A DNA stretch of 64,000 nucleotides, from NCBI GenBank assembly GCA_027924645.1, contig BSBN01000254.1, forward strand, positions 13,586,501 through 13,650,500, given 5' to 3'. The stretch is from Cunninghamia lanceolata. Its lineage: Eukaryota; Streptophyta; Pinopsida; Cupressales; Cupressaceae. Below the pieces are notes generated by a model. That model was not told the DNA's origin. It made no database searches and saw only the letters and a list, made by a program, of their open reading frames with translations. The translations under genes were made by a program, and so were the position numbers. Within the stretch, counting starts at the first letter, position 1, and each line of letters begins with the position of its first letter. Positions 22,372-34,479 of the stretch are shown one piece after another.

Positions 22372-22865
22372 AACTGCAACGAATGCATCACCATCTTCCT
22401 TCTCAGACTCAGAATCAGAATCAAATTTCTTCTTCTTATTCTTCTTTTCTTCTTTACACTTCTTATGGAACTGTCTAGGCTTACTACAATTCCAAAAAAT
22501 AATTTTGGACTTTCTAAGAGATTTGGATCTCCCCTTGCACTTGGATTTGTCATGCTTCTCGCTCTTCTTGCTTTTTCTTTGGGTCTTCCATAAACACCTA
22601 GGGATTCTTTGGCACTAATGGATACCTTCATTCTCATTTCTTCAGAAAGAAAAGAAACCACAACATCTTCAATTTTCAAGACAACAGAAGTACCCCCAAT
22701 CACCATAACAAGATAATCCCATAAATCAAGCAAAGAACGAATTAGGATCTAACATCTCTTCACTCCATCCATTTTTACACCAACTGATTCCAATTAAGCC
22801 ACCAACATATTGAACACTTCTAAATGGTCTACAATTTGTCCACCCTCTTCCATTCTCAAGGAATA
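22372..22865 (-). pseudogene. Copia E: Gag C-terminal part with damaged zinc knuckle
   Basis: Minus-strand frames carry KIEDVVVSFLSEEMRMK, typical of the end of the UBN2-type Gag domain, then a basic stretch and a knuckle FWNCSKPRQFHKKC (about 22456-22500) in which the first Cys is Phe. Frame changes separate the parts. Its N-terminal part lies 17 kb to the right (39771-40100), split off by insertion of element D; the residues on the two sides are contiguous by comparison with the family. Confidence 0.8.
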
Positions 22866-22869
22866 CAAA

Positions 22870-23918
22870 TGTTAAAGGAAAATTGGAGTAAACATGAATA
22901 ATCAATATAATCAATATCAAAATACCCAAAACTCAACGAAATATAGAAACAAAGACATCAATCAAACAAAAGAACTTCAAAAACCTTTGCAAGCCTCAAA
23001 GCTTCATAGCTTCCATTGGTTGCCTATCTCAATTGATCTTGCATGTATGAAATAAAGCCCTCAGATATTGCACTTCCTTGCTATGATTCCAAGATTGTCA
23101 ATGGAGAATGGCTACGATAATATCACCATGAAGATGAGCTTCACAACAATGATAGTAGTGTGTAGTAATGAGTGTGATCACAAGCAATGAAGGAATTAGT
23201 GCCAAAGGCGCACTATAATTCCTACAGAGTAACAATACTTAAAGCTTGGATCAATGAAATGGAAGAATAGGGTTGAATTTATAGAGTTGGGAAAGAGAAG
23301 ATCAACGATATAGAAAGAATGAGAAGATCAGTGGTATAGAACGGTTGAGGAATGTGTGCGAATAAGAAGAAGACAAGTGTCTTGCTCTATTTTGCATGAG
23401 AGGAATTAATAAAATAGAAGAATGAGTTAACTGAAAAGATAAATCAATTAAAAGAATAGATCAATCAGTTAAGAGAATAGAACTAGAGAATAGAAATTAC
23501 ATGAGGATGAGAAGATATTTTAGCTCAATTAAATATCTAAAATATTCAATTGCATGTGCATAAGGATTGAATTATATTTAGAGATAACTCAATTTAGAAG
23601 AATTGGACAACTTAAATAAATATTTGATTTATTTAAATTTAGAGAAGATATTATTGGAAGAAACAATTAAATAATTGGTATTATTTAATTTAGAATGAAT
23701 TTGGAAGAACTAATTAAATAATTGGTATTATTTAATTTGTTGGAGGAATTAGAAGAATTTTAAGTATTTAATTAAATAAATTGATTTTATTTAATTGTTG
23801 GGAGAATGTGAATCAAATAAATAAATTTGTTTATTTATTTATTGATAGAGGAATTTGACTTAAATAAGTATTAAGAATATTTATTTGGACAGAGTCGTGT
23901 CATTTTTAGGCATATACA
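22870..23918 (-). repeat. 3' LTR of element D
   Basis: The minus strand starts TGTATATGCCTAAAAATGAC. It matches 38978-39770 but carries about 210 bases that the other copy lacks (near 23190-23400) and a ~45-bp tandem duplication near 23655-23740. Confidence 0.85.
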
Positions 23919-23932
23919 TTTTGCTCCTCTTT
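23919..23932 (-). promoter_or_regulatory. Polypurine tract of element D
   Basis: The minus strand reads AAAGAGGAGCAAAA immediately before the LTR start; it would prime plus-strand DNA synthesis. Confidence 0.75.
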
Positions 23933-25346
23933 GATGCAATATAGTTTACAGTGTTGCTTCAAAGAAATTGATTGTTGAATAATGATACATGCCCTAGTTT
24001 GCCCCTGGTATAGGTTATGACGATAGGATGCCCCCTTGGGAGAGTAGACGAGAAAAAAGGCAAAAGGACATGAGACAGACAATCTCATGAAGAAGAAGGA
24101 TGAAGAAAGAGCTGAATGATATGCTATGCAAGATAGAATGAAAACACACACAAGCAAGTAAGCAAGTACACACAAATGATACAAGAACAAATAAGGTATT
24201 GCCCATGTCGAGCGGTAAACCAACGATATACTGATAACGATATATGACAGTGTTGTCATGGCAGGGAACAATATATCCCTAGACCAACATGGCAGGCATG
24301 TTGTCATGGCAGGGAATGATAGATCCCTAGAGCAACACGAAGGATAGTGTTTGGTTTCAGGAAATGAAGCATGTCATGTAAGACACATGTGTTGGTCTAA
24401 TTTCAACAATGTTACATCCTGTATAAGACAATTTGATTGATTAACTGATTGGGTTGGTTTACAACCAGACAAAGATTAAGACCACTGAGAGCGCTTAGAT
24501 AATTTGACAAGATTGACTTGAATTGATTGGTATGGATTAAGGATGGACTTGCATTTGGATCACTACTCATATTGACAACTAGAATTGTTGAAGAGAGATA
24601 CAATGATAGATGGAAAGTTGATTTGACAGAAGAATGACTCAATAGAAGGAATCACAAGCTTCTATTTGTATTGATACTTTGCATTGTTTGGATCTTTTAT
24701 TGCATGGGATATGGATGTACGGATGTAAAATAGATGTATGATGGATGCTTTGCTTTTGACATCTTGACGGTGCAAGTATTTTGAAGTGCTTATTTCATCA
24801 TTGGGCAATTTTTTTGGGTACTTTTTCCAAATGTTGTAAGTTAATACAAGCATCTAGGTATAATTGAACCAAGATGACCTAAGTATTTCTTGTGTATCAA
24901 TAGACAAGGATTGCCCCCTTTCATGTTAGACCTTGGATGTCCTCAATGATCTTTTGCCGATGATGTCTTTCGATAAGGTGTCACATTACTAAAGTTTAAT
25001 CCACAAACAATAAATAAAGAAAATAATCATGCCCCCATCATAGCATCTCTAGCTTTTGGCATCCTCAAGTAGCATAGAAAGACATGATAGCAGAAATCAA
25101 GATGTTGTAACTTAACCATGATTCCAATCCACAAAACATTTTTCCATTTAGATGTGTTTGTTTCTTGCCATAATTTAGGTAAAATCATTTAAAGTTCTTT
25201 ATGTACTTGCTTGCTTTGCTTTGGATAGGGTGAGGTCTTGCATCAAGATTTCTACTTGAAAAGAGTGGGTTTTGTTTGCACTTGCTTGCCTAGTGAAAGA
25301 TTCCACAATCTTTATTGGTGAGATGGACCCTAAGGGACTGACCTAG

Positions 25347-25535
25347 TGCCTCGGGGGTGCATTGATAATGGCCTTGCCTACGTGACAACACAGAGGCAAC
25401 GTAGTTTGAGGCTTGGACCATGGATGGACTAGAGGATAGATGGAAAGAAATGGGATAGATGGGAAGGTGGAGCCTCGGGGGCGCATTGAAAAAATGGCCT
25501 TGCCTACGTGACGACACAGAGGTGATGTAGTTCAT
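25347..25535. repeat. Direct repeat inside element D
   Basis: GCCTCGGGGG(T/C)GCATTGA...ATGGCCTTGCCTACGTGAC(A/G)ACACAGAGG occurs twice, offset 124 bases. Confidence 0.85.
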
Positions 25536-25554
25536 GGTGACTTCGATGGACTTA

Positions 25555-25700
25555 AGATATGGATTAGATGACACATAATATGGAACAAATATGGATCAGA
25601 TATGGAACAAATAAGACATGACATGGAACAAATATGGATTAGATAAGACACGATATGGAATAGATATGGATCAGATATGGAACAGATATGGATCAAATGA
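25555..25700. repeat. Degenerate short tandem repeat (ATATGGAWCARATATGG)
   Basis: About ten loosely spaced copies of ATATGGA followed by ACA or TCA/TTA; an imperfect microsatellite-like run in the D interior. Confidence 0.7.
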
Positions 25701-26313
25701 TACCAATGACAAGGAAACACCATGGATAGGTAGATGTATGGGTGATAAAGAATGGAACAGGTAGGTATGAGGATAGGCAATAGTGGATAGAAGGAAACAA
25801 GGATGTGATCTCCAAGGACTATGTCGCATAAGAATAACATGCCCCATTATATGTAGACTACTTAAGATTTTTCATGGCAATGTTTAAAACAATAGAAGGA
25901 TGAGAGCATAATTAAGGATTTGCGTGCCGCTCTAGGGACAAGGCAAGTTAAGAGACATCTAAAGCATTTGTCAACATTGTGCCCCCAATCTTTATCAAGA
26001 CCAAAGAAAATAGAGGAATGGAAGATTAGGATGGATAGACTGGATAGTATAGGTATGCAATGGATAGAAGGATAGGATAGGAAATGGTATGGAAGGAAAC
26101 TGATAGGAGAAAGTGATATGCCGATGAGACACGATGCCCCCAAGTGTAGGTGACATAGAATGATCAACTTACACATGATGTCTGTTTGCTAGGTTTTCAT
26201 CATGGTACTTATCTAAGGTGCCTGTTTGCCAGATTTTCACTGTTGGATGAAGGGTTTTTTTAATTTATTTATTTGGATAGGAGAAGGTGGATATGGAAGG
26301 GAGAGACTCAAGT

Positions 26314-27611
26314 TGTTGCAAGTATGAGGTGAGCCATTGTTGTCATTGATGTCAACATACTCATACTGCATTGACAAGAAGGATTTGATGAGCTTTGTGC
26401 TGAGGATATTGAGAAAATTAGCCTCAGTCAGGAACAGTGAAGAACAGTGATGAGAAGAAGGTAAATATACTGTATAGGATGAGAACCGGAGGATGCGGAT
26501 TAAAGGGTTAGTAGATATGAGTCTTGAGATGCTACAGTTAAGATTTCAGAGGTCCGCATGAAGATCTGAAGGAGTTATGGCTGCCGGTATAGAACCGGGT
26601 CCGGCAAGTATCCGGAGGTGACAGAGGATCACAAAAAGGTCCGGTGAGGTCCGGAATTGTATTATCATAATCTGCGGATTGGAAGGAGTGTTTTAGATGT
26701 CCTTGTGATGTGTCATCCTGATTTGTGTGTGATTTGGAGGTCCGGAAGTACCTCCTGCATTATGACAGTGGCGACAGACTGTGTTCTTGAAGTTCCGGAT
26801 GAGGAAGACAAGAGATTCCAGTAAGCAGAGGAAGTGCGGATGTATCCGGACATTCAGACAGACTTGTGAAGGCTCTTGAATCATGTTTAGGTTGTGTTGT
26901 TGGTCCGCATTGATGGTAGAGCCCGGAATTGAAGTTATTCTTCCGGATGAAGTTATTGCTCTGTTTAGCCGACCGGATGAGTTGTTCATCCTGCGAATGT
27001 TCTTGTGATAGCCGACCGGATGTGTTATTCATCTTGCGGATACTCCTATGGTTGTTTGCCGACTTAGATGCTTGTTCCTAAGTCGATGTCTTGTATAAAT
27101 AATGATTTGTGAATTCATTTCAGTGAAGTAGTATGTGGATGAGTATGGTGTAGCGAAGAAAGGTACGAAAGGCAGAGCAGAGATTGTTGGGCTTAATTGG
27201 AACTGATCCGGACATGGTAGAGATGTCATTCTCTAGTTCAAGACTGTGATTTTTATCACTCTGTAGACAGTGTGTCTCCTTGTAGGCAGTGGGCCTCTTT
27301 GTGAGCAGTGTGCTCGGGCAGTGAGCCCTTATTGGCATGTGCCATTCATTTTTCCTTATTCTTCTAACAGAGAATAATTCTTGGGTAATTAATCACCCCG
27401 TGGTTTTTCCCTTAACCGGGTTTTCCACGTCAAAATCTTGGTGTTCAATGTGTTGATGCTTATCTGCTCTTGTGTTTATGTATTGTGCTTCCATGAATAA
27501 TTATTTGATATGCTGCTAACTAACAACAGAGAATTAAGTGTTTGAAAGAGAACAAGTTCTATACAACTGATTCACCCCCCCCCCTCTCAGTTGTATGCCC
27601 TAGATCCAACA
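26314..27611 (+). repeat. 5' LTR of copia F
   Basis: Starts TGTTGCAAGTATGAGG and ends TAGATCCAACA. It contains a TATA box (27094-27100), the paired blocks GTGGTTTTTCCC and GGGTTTTCCACG (27400-27431) and many CCGG tetranucleotides. A 7-bp inverted repeat GACTTAG/CTAAGTC (27061-27084) lies just upstream of the TATA box. Confidence 0.97.
27094..27100 (+). promoter_or_regulatory. TATA box of the copia F LTR promoter
   Basis: TATAAAT lies ten bases downstream of the GACTTAG/CTAAGTC inverted repeat. The same arrangement occurs in the 3' LTR near 32873. Confidence 0.6.
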
Positions 27612-27613
27612 AT

Positions 27614-27626
27614 TGGTATCAGAGCC
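27614..27626 (+). promoter_or_regulatory. Primer binding site of copia F
   Basis: TGGTATCAGAGCC, a perfect tRNA-iMet complement, lies two bases after the LTR. Confidence 0.95.
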
Positions 27627-27668
27627 AAGTTCCTCTGATAGGAGCTTAACCGCTTGAGGTGATCCAGG

Positions 27669-30600
27669 ATGTCGTCATACAAGAAGGATAGTCCGAAGTT
27701 CGATGGAACCAACTTCACTCTCTGGAAAGGTCGCATGAAGTGTCATCTGGAATGTATGGGAAAAGCATACTTGGCTATGATTTCAAAACCATATATACCC
27801 CCACAAGGTGGTCCGACAACTCCTGATGAAACCACAGAAGCTGAAAATAATCTGCGGACCAAGGAAGCTCTTCTAAGCGCATTGAATGACTCAGATCTCT
27901 CGAATGTCATTGACCTACCAACTGCATATGAGATCCTAACTAAACTGGAACTTCTGTATGAAGGAGATGAGTTTGTCAAAAGTGCAAGGTTGCAAAGTCT
28001 GAAAGGGAAATTTGAAAGATTGAAAATGAGAGATGATGAAAACATTACTACCTTTATGCCAAGAGTAAATGAGCTGGTATGTGGAATCAGAAATGCTGGT
28101 GGAACTCTAGATGAAAATGAGATTGTCTGCAAAATCCTAAGATCCCTTCCTGCTGCCTACAAAATCAAAGTTGCTGCCATTGATGAATTCAGAGCCCACA
28201 CAACAGTCACAAGAGAACAACTAGCTGGCAAACTAGCTGCATTTGAAATGACCGAGTTTGGAAATGATCCTCCCAAGACTGAATCTGCTTTCAAAGCCAG
28301 TGCCTATGTGAAAGGCAAACAGAGATTTGATCCGGGTGAAAACTCATCAAGGAAAATGTCATGGTATGATCAAGCAAGAAGAGACATGGAAGAAGAAGAA
28401 GCAGAAACAGCTCAACTTGAAGCCCTCATTGCAAAGAGACTGCCAAGAGGATCCGGTAAGTATGAAGGAAAACTACCCTTTAAGTGTTTTAACTGCAATA
28501 AGATTGGTCATTTTGCCTCAAGATGTCCGGAGAGATCTGCAAGATCTAATACTCACAGACAAAGGTTTCAAAAGAATTGCTATTATGTTCATGAAGAAGA
28601 TGACAATGAAGGAGTAACAGATGATGAATCAGATCTAGGAAGCAAATCCGGAAATGAGTGGGTGTTTATAGCCATCAAGGAAGAAGATTCCTTGCTCTCT
28701 GAATCTGTCAATCACAAAGTTGTTGAAAAAGCCTTGGCTGCTCAAGTGGAAGAAAAGGATGATTGGGTTATTGACAGTGGATGCTCTCACCATATGACTG
28801 GTGACAAAAATAAGTTCTTAGACTTGGAAAGATATGAAGGAGGAATGGTAAAGTTTGGTGACAATTCTGCTGGTAGAATCAGAGGTAGGGGAACTATTTC
28901 CTTTCATGGTAAGAGCAAAACAGGTAATGTACTATATGTTGAAGGATTGAAGCACAATCTTCTCAGTGTTGGTCAGTTAGTGGACAAAGGCTATGATCTC
29001 CGGTTCAAGAATGGAAAATGCAGAATCTTTACAAGCTCCGGAACTGAAATTGCATCCGGTACTCAGACAAGAGGTAACATCTTTCATCTGGTTGGTTCAA
29101 ATAAAAGTTGTTTGTTTGTTCAAATTGATCAGAGTTGGTTATGGCATAGAAGAATGTGTCATGTAAATTTTGATAACATCATCAAAATAAGCAATACTCA
29201 GGCTGTGAGAGATCTTCCAAAGTTAATAAAACCTACAAACAGTGTGTGTAAAGAATGTCAGTTAGGCAAACAAAGCAGAGTCTCTTTTAAAAGCAAAGAT
29301 CAGTCTTCTACCGGATTGTTGGAATTAGTACATACTGATCTATGTGGTCCGACAAGAATCAAGAGTCTGCAAGGTGATAGATATTTCATGTTGTTAATTG
29401 ATGATCATTCCCGGATGATGTGGGTTACCTTTCTAAAAGAAAAATCAGAAGCTTTTGAGAAGTTCAAAATCTTCAAAGCTATGGTGGAGAATCAAACCGG
29501 ATTGAAACTAAAGTGTCTAAGGTCTGATAGAGGTGGTGAATTTACATCTGGTGAATTCATTGACTTTTGTGAGAAACAGGGTATAAGGAGACAGTTGTCT
29601 GCTCCTAAGACTCCACAGCAGAATGGAGTAGTTGAGAGAAAGAACCGGACCATCCAGGAAGCTGCTAGGACAATGATGTTGGAAGCAAATGTTCCTCAAA
29701 TGTTTTGGAAAGAAGCTATCAGCACTGCAGTCTACACTCTCAATCGAGTTCAAATCAGAAACAACACCGGTAAGACCCCCTATGAACTTTGGTTTGGCAT
29801 CACTCCTACTGTGAAATATTTCAGGGTATTTGGTAGCAAGTGTTATATTAAAAGAGATGAAGATCTAGGAAAGTTTGATGCTAGAAGTGATGAAGGAATT
29901 TTCTTGGGCTACTCCACTCAAAGCAAAGCATATCGGTGTTACAATAAGAGATTGAGGAAGATGATAGAAAGTACCAATGTAAAGGTTGATGAAGGAATTG
30001 AGAAACCTTCAAGATTTTATGAATTTGATGAAGATGACCAAGATAGTGTTCAAGGAACTCAATCCTCTCCGGTGAAACAGAGTCATCCTGATCCGGTAAA
30101 TCAGGAAGAAGAGTTAGGTTTAAATGAGCCTGATCAAGAAACAGTAGTACTGGATACTCCCAAAATTCCAAGGTATGTAAAACTAAATCACTCTGAAGAT
30201 CAGATCATAGGTGACAGAAGCAAAGGTGTACAAACTAGAAGGAATATTGCTCAAGATCAGAATGAATGTTGTCTGATTTCAAGGATTGAACCTAAAACAA
30301 TAAATGAAGCCTGCAATGATGAAAATTGGACCAAAGCAATGGAAGATGAACTGATGCAAATTGAGAAAAATCATACTTGGGATCTTGTTCCCAGACCTAG
30401 AGACAGGAATGTAATTGGAACCAAGTGGGTCTTCCGGAACAAACTAAATGAAGCTGGTGAAGTAATCAGAAACAAAGCTAGATTGGTCTGCAAAGGCTAC
30501 TCTCAAATAGAAGGAATTGACTTTGAAGAGACTTTTGCTCCGGTAGCAAGAATTGAAGCAGTCAGATTACTTCTTGCATTTGCTGCCTTCAAAGATTTCA

Positions 30601-31823
30601 AGGTATATCAGATGGATGTCAAGTCTGCCTTCCTAAATGGTGATCTGGAAGAAGAAGTCTACATTGAACAACCGGATGGATTTCAATTGTCTGATAATAA
30701 TGATATGGTCTGCAAGTTGAAGAAAGCTTTGTATGGATTGAAGCAAGCCCCAAGAGCATGGTATGAAAGGTTGGATAAGCATCTTGTGCAGATTGGATTC
30801 AACAAAGGTACTGCTGACAGCAACTTATATTTCAAAATTGATCATGAAAACATTCTGATTGTTGAAGTGTTTGTGGATGATATCATTTTTGGAGGAAGAG
30901 ATAGTATGTGTAAAACTTTTGCAAATCAGATGAAAAGTGAGTTTGAAATGTCTATGCTTGGTGAAATGAATTTCTTCTTGGGTCTGCAAATTACTCAAAC
31001 AAAAGAAGGGATCTTCATTTCTCAGACCAAATATGTGAAAGAATTGTTAAAGAAATTTGGTATGGAAGACTCAAAGCCTATGAACACTCCTATGGCAACC
31101 GGATGTAAGTTAAGCAAAGATGATGATTCTCCAAAGGCAGATCAGACAAAGTATAGATCAATGATTGGTGGATAGTTGTATCTCACTCAAACTAGACCAG
31201 ATATAATGCAAGCTGTTGGTCTTGTGGCAAGATTCCAGGCTGATCCTAGAGAATCTCATGTTATGGCAATCAAAAGAATTTTTAGATACTTGAAAGGGAC
31301 AGTTGAGTATGGTCTATGGTATCCTAGAGATCCGGATTTTTCTCTTCATGCTTACACAGATGCAGATTGGGCAGGAGATGTGGATGACCGGAAGAGCACT
31401 AGTGGTGGAGCATTCTTTTTGGGGAAGAGATTGGTTTCTTGGCTAAGCAAGAAACAAGATGCAATATCTCTGTCTACAACTGAAGCAGAATACATTGCAG
31501 CAGCAGGTAGTTGCACTCAAATCTTGTGGATGAAGCAGATGCTAAGAGACATCAAAGTTGAATATGAGGAGCCTATCACAATTTTCTGTGATAATTCAAG
31601 TGCAATTAATATTTCCAAGAATCCGGTATTGCATTCTAAGACTAAGCACATATCTATCAAATTTCACTTTTTGAGAGAACAAGTAAACAAGGAAGAAGTC
31701 AGATTGGAGTATGTTCCCTCCAAGGATCAGATTGCAGATATCTTGACAAAACCTCTTCCCAAGGACTCTTTTGAATATCTCCGGGAGAAGTTAGGGGTCA
31801 TGGCCCCTCCGGTGATGAACTAA
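27669..31823 (+). CDS. Copia F Gag-Pol polyprotein, single amber stop
   Basis: One reading frame of about 1385 codons starts at the first ATG after the PBS. It is interrupted only by TAG at 31173-31175, in the MIGGxLYLTxTRPDI block where Ser or a similar residue is usual. Order is copia-type: UBN2-like Gag (codons ~10-200); knuckle [14 protein letters not shown] from codon 273; protease [13 protein letters not shown] (Asp 369); integrase with HTD 557, SDRGG Asp 620 and VVERKN Glu 656 (D,D35E spacing); RT with DVKSAFLNG and [10 protein letters not shown] (Asp 1070-1071); RNase H with [19 protein letters not shown] and the [11 protein letters not shown] end. All catalytic residues I can place are intact. 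The amber codon separates RT from RNase H, so a single change or read-through would decide activity. Lineage within copia is not determined. Confidence 0.97.
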
Positions 31824-31841
31824 GATGCACTGATGTGCATC
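31824..31841 (+). other. Perfect hairpin directly after the copia F stop codon
   Basis: GATGCAC, loop TGAT, GTGCATC begins at the base after the TAA stop: a 7-bp stem with a 4-base loop. Confidence 0.7.
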
Positions 31842-31881
31842 AGTCCGGTGGCTATCACAGTCATATCTTGTGATCCGGACT

Positions 31882-32090
31882 AATGGGGAGCTGCAACTAA
31901 GGGGGAGCAGCTGGTATTATTCTGATGCATGAGAGTTGCAAGTATGAGCCCTTTGCCATTGATGTCAAAGGGGGAGAGAAGACATGTGAAAAACAAGTGG
32001 TTGTTGATAGGGGGAGCTGTGACAGAAAAGAGAAGTTCTTGTCTTGATGGTTTTTCACATCATATGTTGCCATCAATGACAAAGGGGGAG
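31882..32090 (+). promoter_or_regulatory. Polypurine-tract cluster of copia F
   Basis: GGGGAG-containing purine tracts occur at 31882-31890, 31899-31907, 31967-31980, 32009-32016 and, as the functional candidate next to the LTR, 32081-32090. The stretch 31935-31965 also echoes the LTR start (GTTGCAAGTATGAG ... GCCATTGATGTCAA). Confidence 0.8.
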
Positions 32091-32092
32091 AT

Positions 32093-33386
32093 TGTTGCAA
32101 GTATGAGGTGAGCCATTGTTGTCATTGATGTCAACATACTCATACTGCATTGACAAGAAGGATTTGATGAGCTTTGTGCTGAGGATATTGAGAAAATTAG
32201 CCTCAGTCAGGAACAGTGAAGAACAGTGATGAGAAGAAGGTAAATATACTGTATAGGATGAGAACCGGAGGATGCGGATTAAAGGGTTAGTAGATATGAG
32301 TCTTGAGATGCTACAGTTAAGATTTCAGAGGTCCACATGAAGATCTGAAGGAGTTATGGCTGCCGGTATAGAACCGGGTCCGGCAAGTATCCGGAGGTGA
32401 CAGAGGATCACAAAAAGGTCCGGTGAGGTCCGGAATTGTATTATCATAATCTGCGGATTGGAAGGAGTGTTTTAGATGTCCTTGTGATGTGTCATCCTGA
32501 TTTGTGTGTGATTTGGAGGTCCGGAAGTACCTCCTGCATTATGACAGTGGCGACAGACTGTGTTCTTGAAGTTCCGGATGAGGAAGACAAGAGATTCCAG
32601 TAAGCAGAGGAAGTGCGGATGTATCCGGACATTCAGACAGACTTGTGAAGGCTCTTGAATCATGTTTAGGTTGTGTTGTTGGTCCGCATTGATGGTAGAG
32701 CCCGGAATTGAAGTTATTCTTCCGGATGAAGTTATTGCTCTGTTTAGCCGACCGGATGAGTTGTTCATCCTGCGAATGTTCTTGTGATAGCCGACCGGAT
32801 GTGTTATTCATCTTGCGGATACTCCTATGGTTGTTTGCCGACTTAGATGCTTGTTCCTAAGTCGATGTCTTGTATAAATAATGATTTGTGAATTCATTTC
32901 AGTGAAGTAGTATGTGGATGAGTATGGTGTAGCGAAGAAAGGTGCGAAAGGCAGAGCAGAGATTGTTGGGCTTAATTGGAACTGATCCGGACATGGTAGA
33001 GATGTCATTCTCCAGTTCAAGACTGTGATTTTTATCACTCTGTAGACAGTGTGTCTCCTTGTAGGCAGTGGGCCTCTTTGTGAGCAGTGTGCTCGGGCAG
33101 TGAGCCCTTATTGGCATGTGCCATTCATTTTTCCTTATTCTTCTAACAGAGAATAATTCTTGGGTTAATCACCCCGTGGTTTTTCCCTTAACCGGGTTTT
33201 CCACGTCAAAATCTTGGTGTTCAATGTGTTGATGCTTATCTGCTCTTGTGTTTATGTATTGTGCTTCCATGAATAATTATTTGATATGCTGCTAACTAAC
33301 AACAGAGAATTAAGTGTTTGAAAGAGAACAAGTTCTATACAACTGATTCACCCCCCCCCTCTCAGTTGTATGCCCTAGATCCAACA
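32093..33386 (+). repeat. 3' LTR of copia F
   Basis: Near-identical to the 5' LTR. Differences noticed: GTCCACATG for GTCCGCATG, GGTGCGAAA for GGTACGAAA, TCTCCAG for TCTCTAG, loss of three bases in GGGTAATTAATC, and one fewer C in the C-run. Confidence 0.97.
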
Positions 33387-33391
33387 CAAGT

Positions 33392-34479
33392 ATCTAGTTT
33401 CCCGAAAGGTGATAGTCCCACTAGATGAATGTTGTCACATGGACCATGCCAAATGTCGCTATACTCATAGATGTTGGTAGGGATTTGCATGAAAGTGAGA
33501 TGGAGAAGTTAGATGGCAGATGAGGATGTAAAATACGGATGAAAAGTTTATGTAAAAGCATGGACCATAGGAATAGGATGGGGAAGATATGTAGGATAGT
33601 AATGGAAGGAAAGGGAGATATACGAAAATGTTGTAGAATGGAAGGGAATCAAAACCAATGGTTGCACATACCGTGATAAGCATTGAAGCTGGTGATGGGA
33701 AAGTAGTGTAGGAAGCAATAGATACTTTTGCTCGTGGATGAAAGATTTAGGCATGTAGGGATCCACATAGACTGAGTATTTTTCAGATCTTTGCTTGTCA
33801 TTTGGGATGGAGGAATTTGAGACTTTTGGATGGAATGGGATAAAGTGGATGGTTGTGATTCTTCAGACGTGGATGCCTCATGTAACTTAGGGGCTCTTTT
33901 CTTAGGTAACCAAACCATTTTTCTTTTAGATAGTACCTATGAAGGTATGGGCTTGGGTGTATACATCTTTTGTGCAGCTTCAGAGGTAATTATTTGTTGG
34001 ATGCAGACCCACACCTTTTTTAGTTTGGCATATAGGTGTATGGATGTATGCAGCCCTTCAGAAGGATGTTTCTTTGATTCTAGGCTTTTGTATCCTAGGT
34101 CATGAAGACTCTTAGGATTTTTGACTTTATAGGCAGAGGCATCCAGATTTTTATTGTTGAATTCTCTTGAGATGGTGGAAGTGGAGTTTGAGGAAGTTCT
34201 CTGTGTAGACAACATGTGCATTGGTTGGTCATGATTGGGATTGTTAGAGGATTCATAGATGGATGGATATGGTGTTGGAAGAAGTGGTGGTATAATGTAT
34301 AGAGGGATATTAGGAGTTGGAAGTAGCAGAGGTAGATTGGATGGTGGAAAGTGTATGGTCGCATGCTTTTGGAAATTATAGGATGATGGAGGTGGAATGG
34401 CGACATATGTTTTGGGGATATGATAGGGTTTGCGATGAAAAGTGGGGGATTTAGGAGGAGTGGAGGAAGTACCAATATC
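33392..34479 (-). pseudogene. Element D: region downstream of the G-patch ORF, decayed
   Basis: Minus-strand frames continue in pieces (34095-34568 and 33649-33918) with proline/histidine-rich composition and the phrase MVWLPKKRAPKLHEAS, which I associate with gypsy polyproteins near the G-patch segment. No RT, RNase H or integrase motif is visible. Confidence 0.4.

Larger units (their letters stand above)
23933..26308 (-). other. Element D 3' internal region, non-coding, with repeats
   Basis: No recognisable protein in either strand. It contains a 124-bp offset direct repeat (25347 and 25470, core GCCTCGGGGG.GCATTGA) and a run of degenerate GATATGGAACA/GATATGGATCA units at 25555-25700. Confidence 0.6.
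26314..33386 (+). mobile_element. Full-length young Ty1/copia retrotransposon F
   Basis: It is 7073 bases with LTRs at 26314-27611 and 32093-33386, a TSD CAAGT (26309-26313 and 33387-33391), a PBS, a gag-pol frame and a polypurine tract. By eye the LTRs differ by about three substitutions, one 3-base indel and a C-run length, implying recent insertion. It lies in plus orientation inside minus-strand element D. Confidence 0.97.

Noticed and set aside
26693..27338. Minus-strand frames in the F LTR, repeated at 32472-33117
   Set aside because: They occur identically in both LTRs, are antisense to the element and follow only from its sequence; no evidence of expression.
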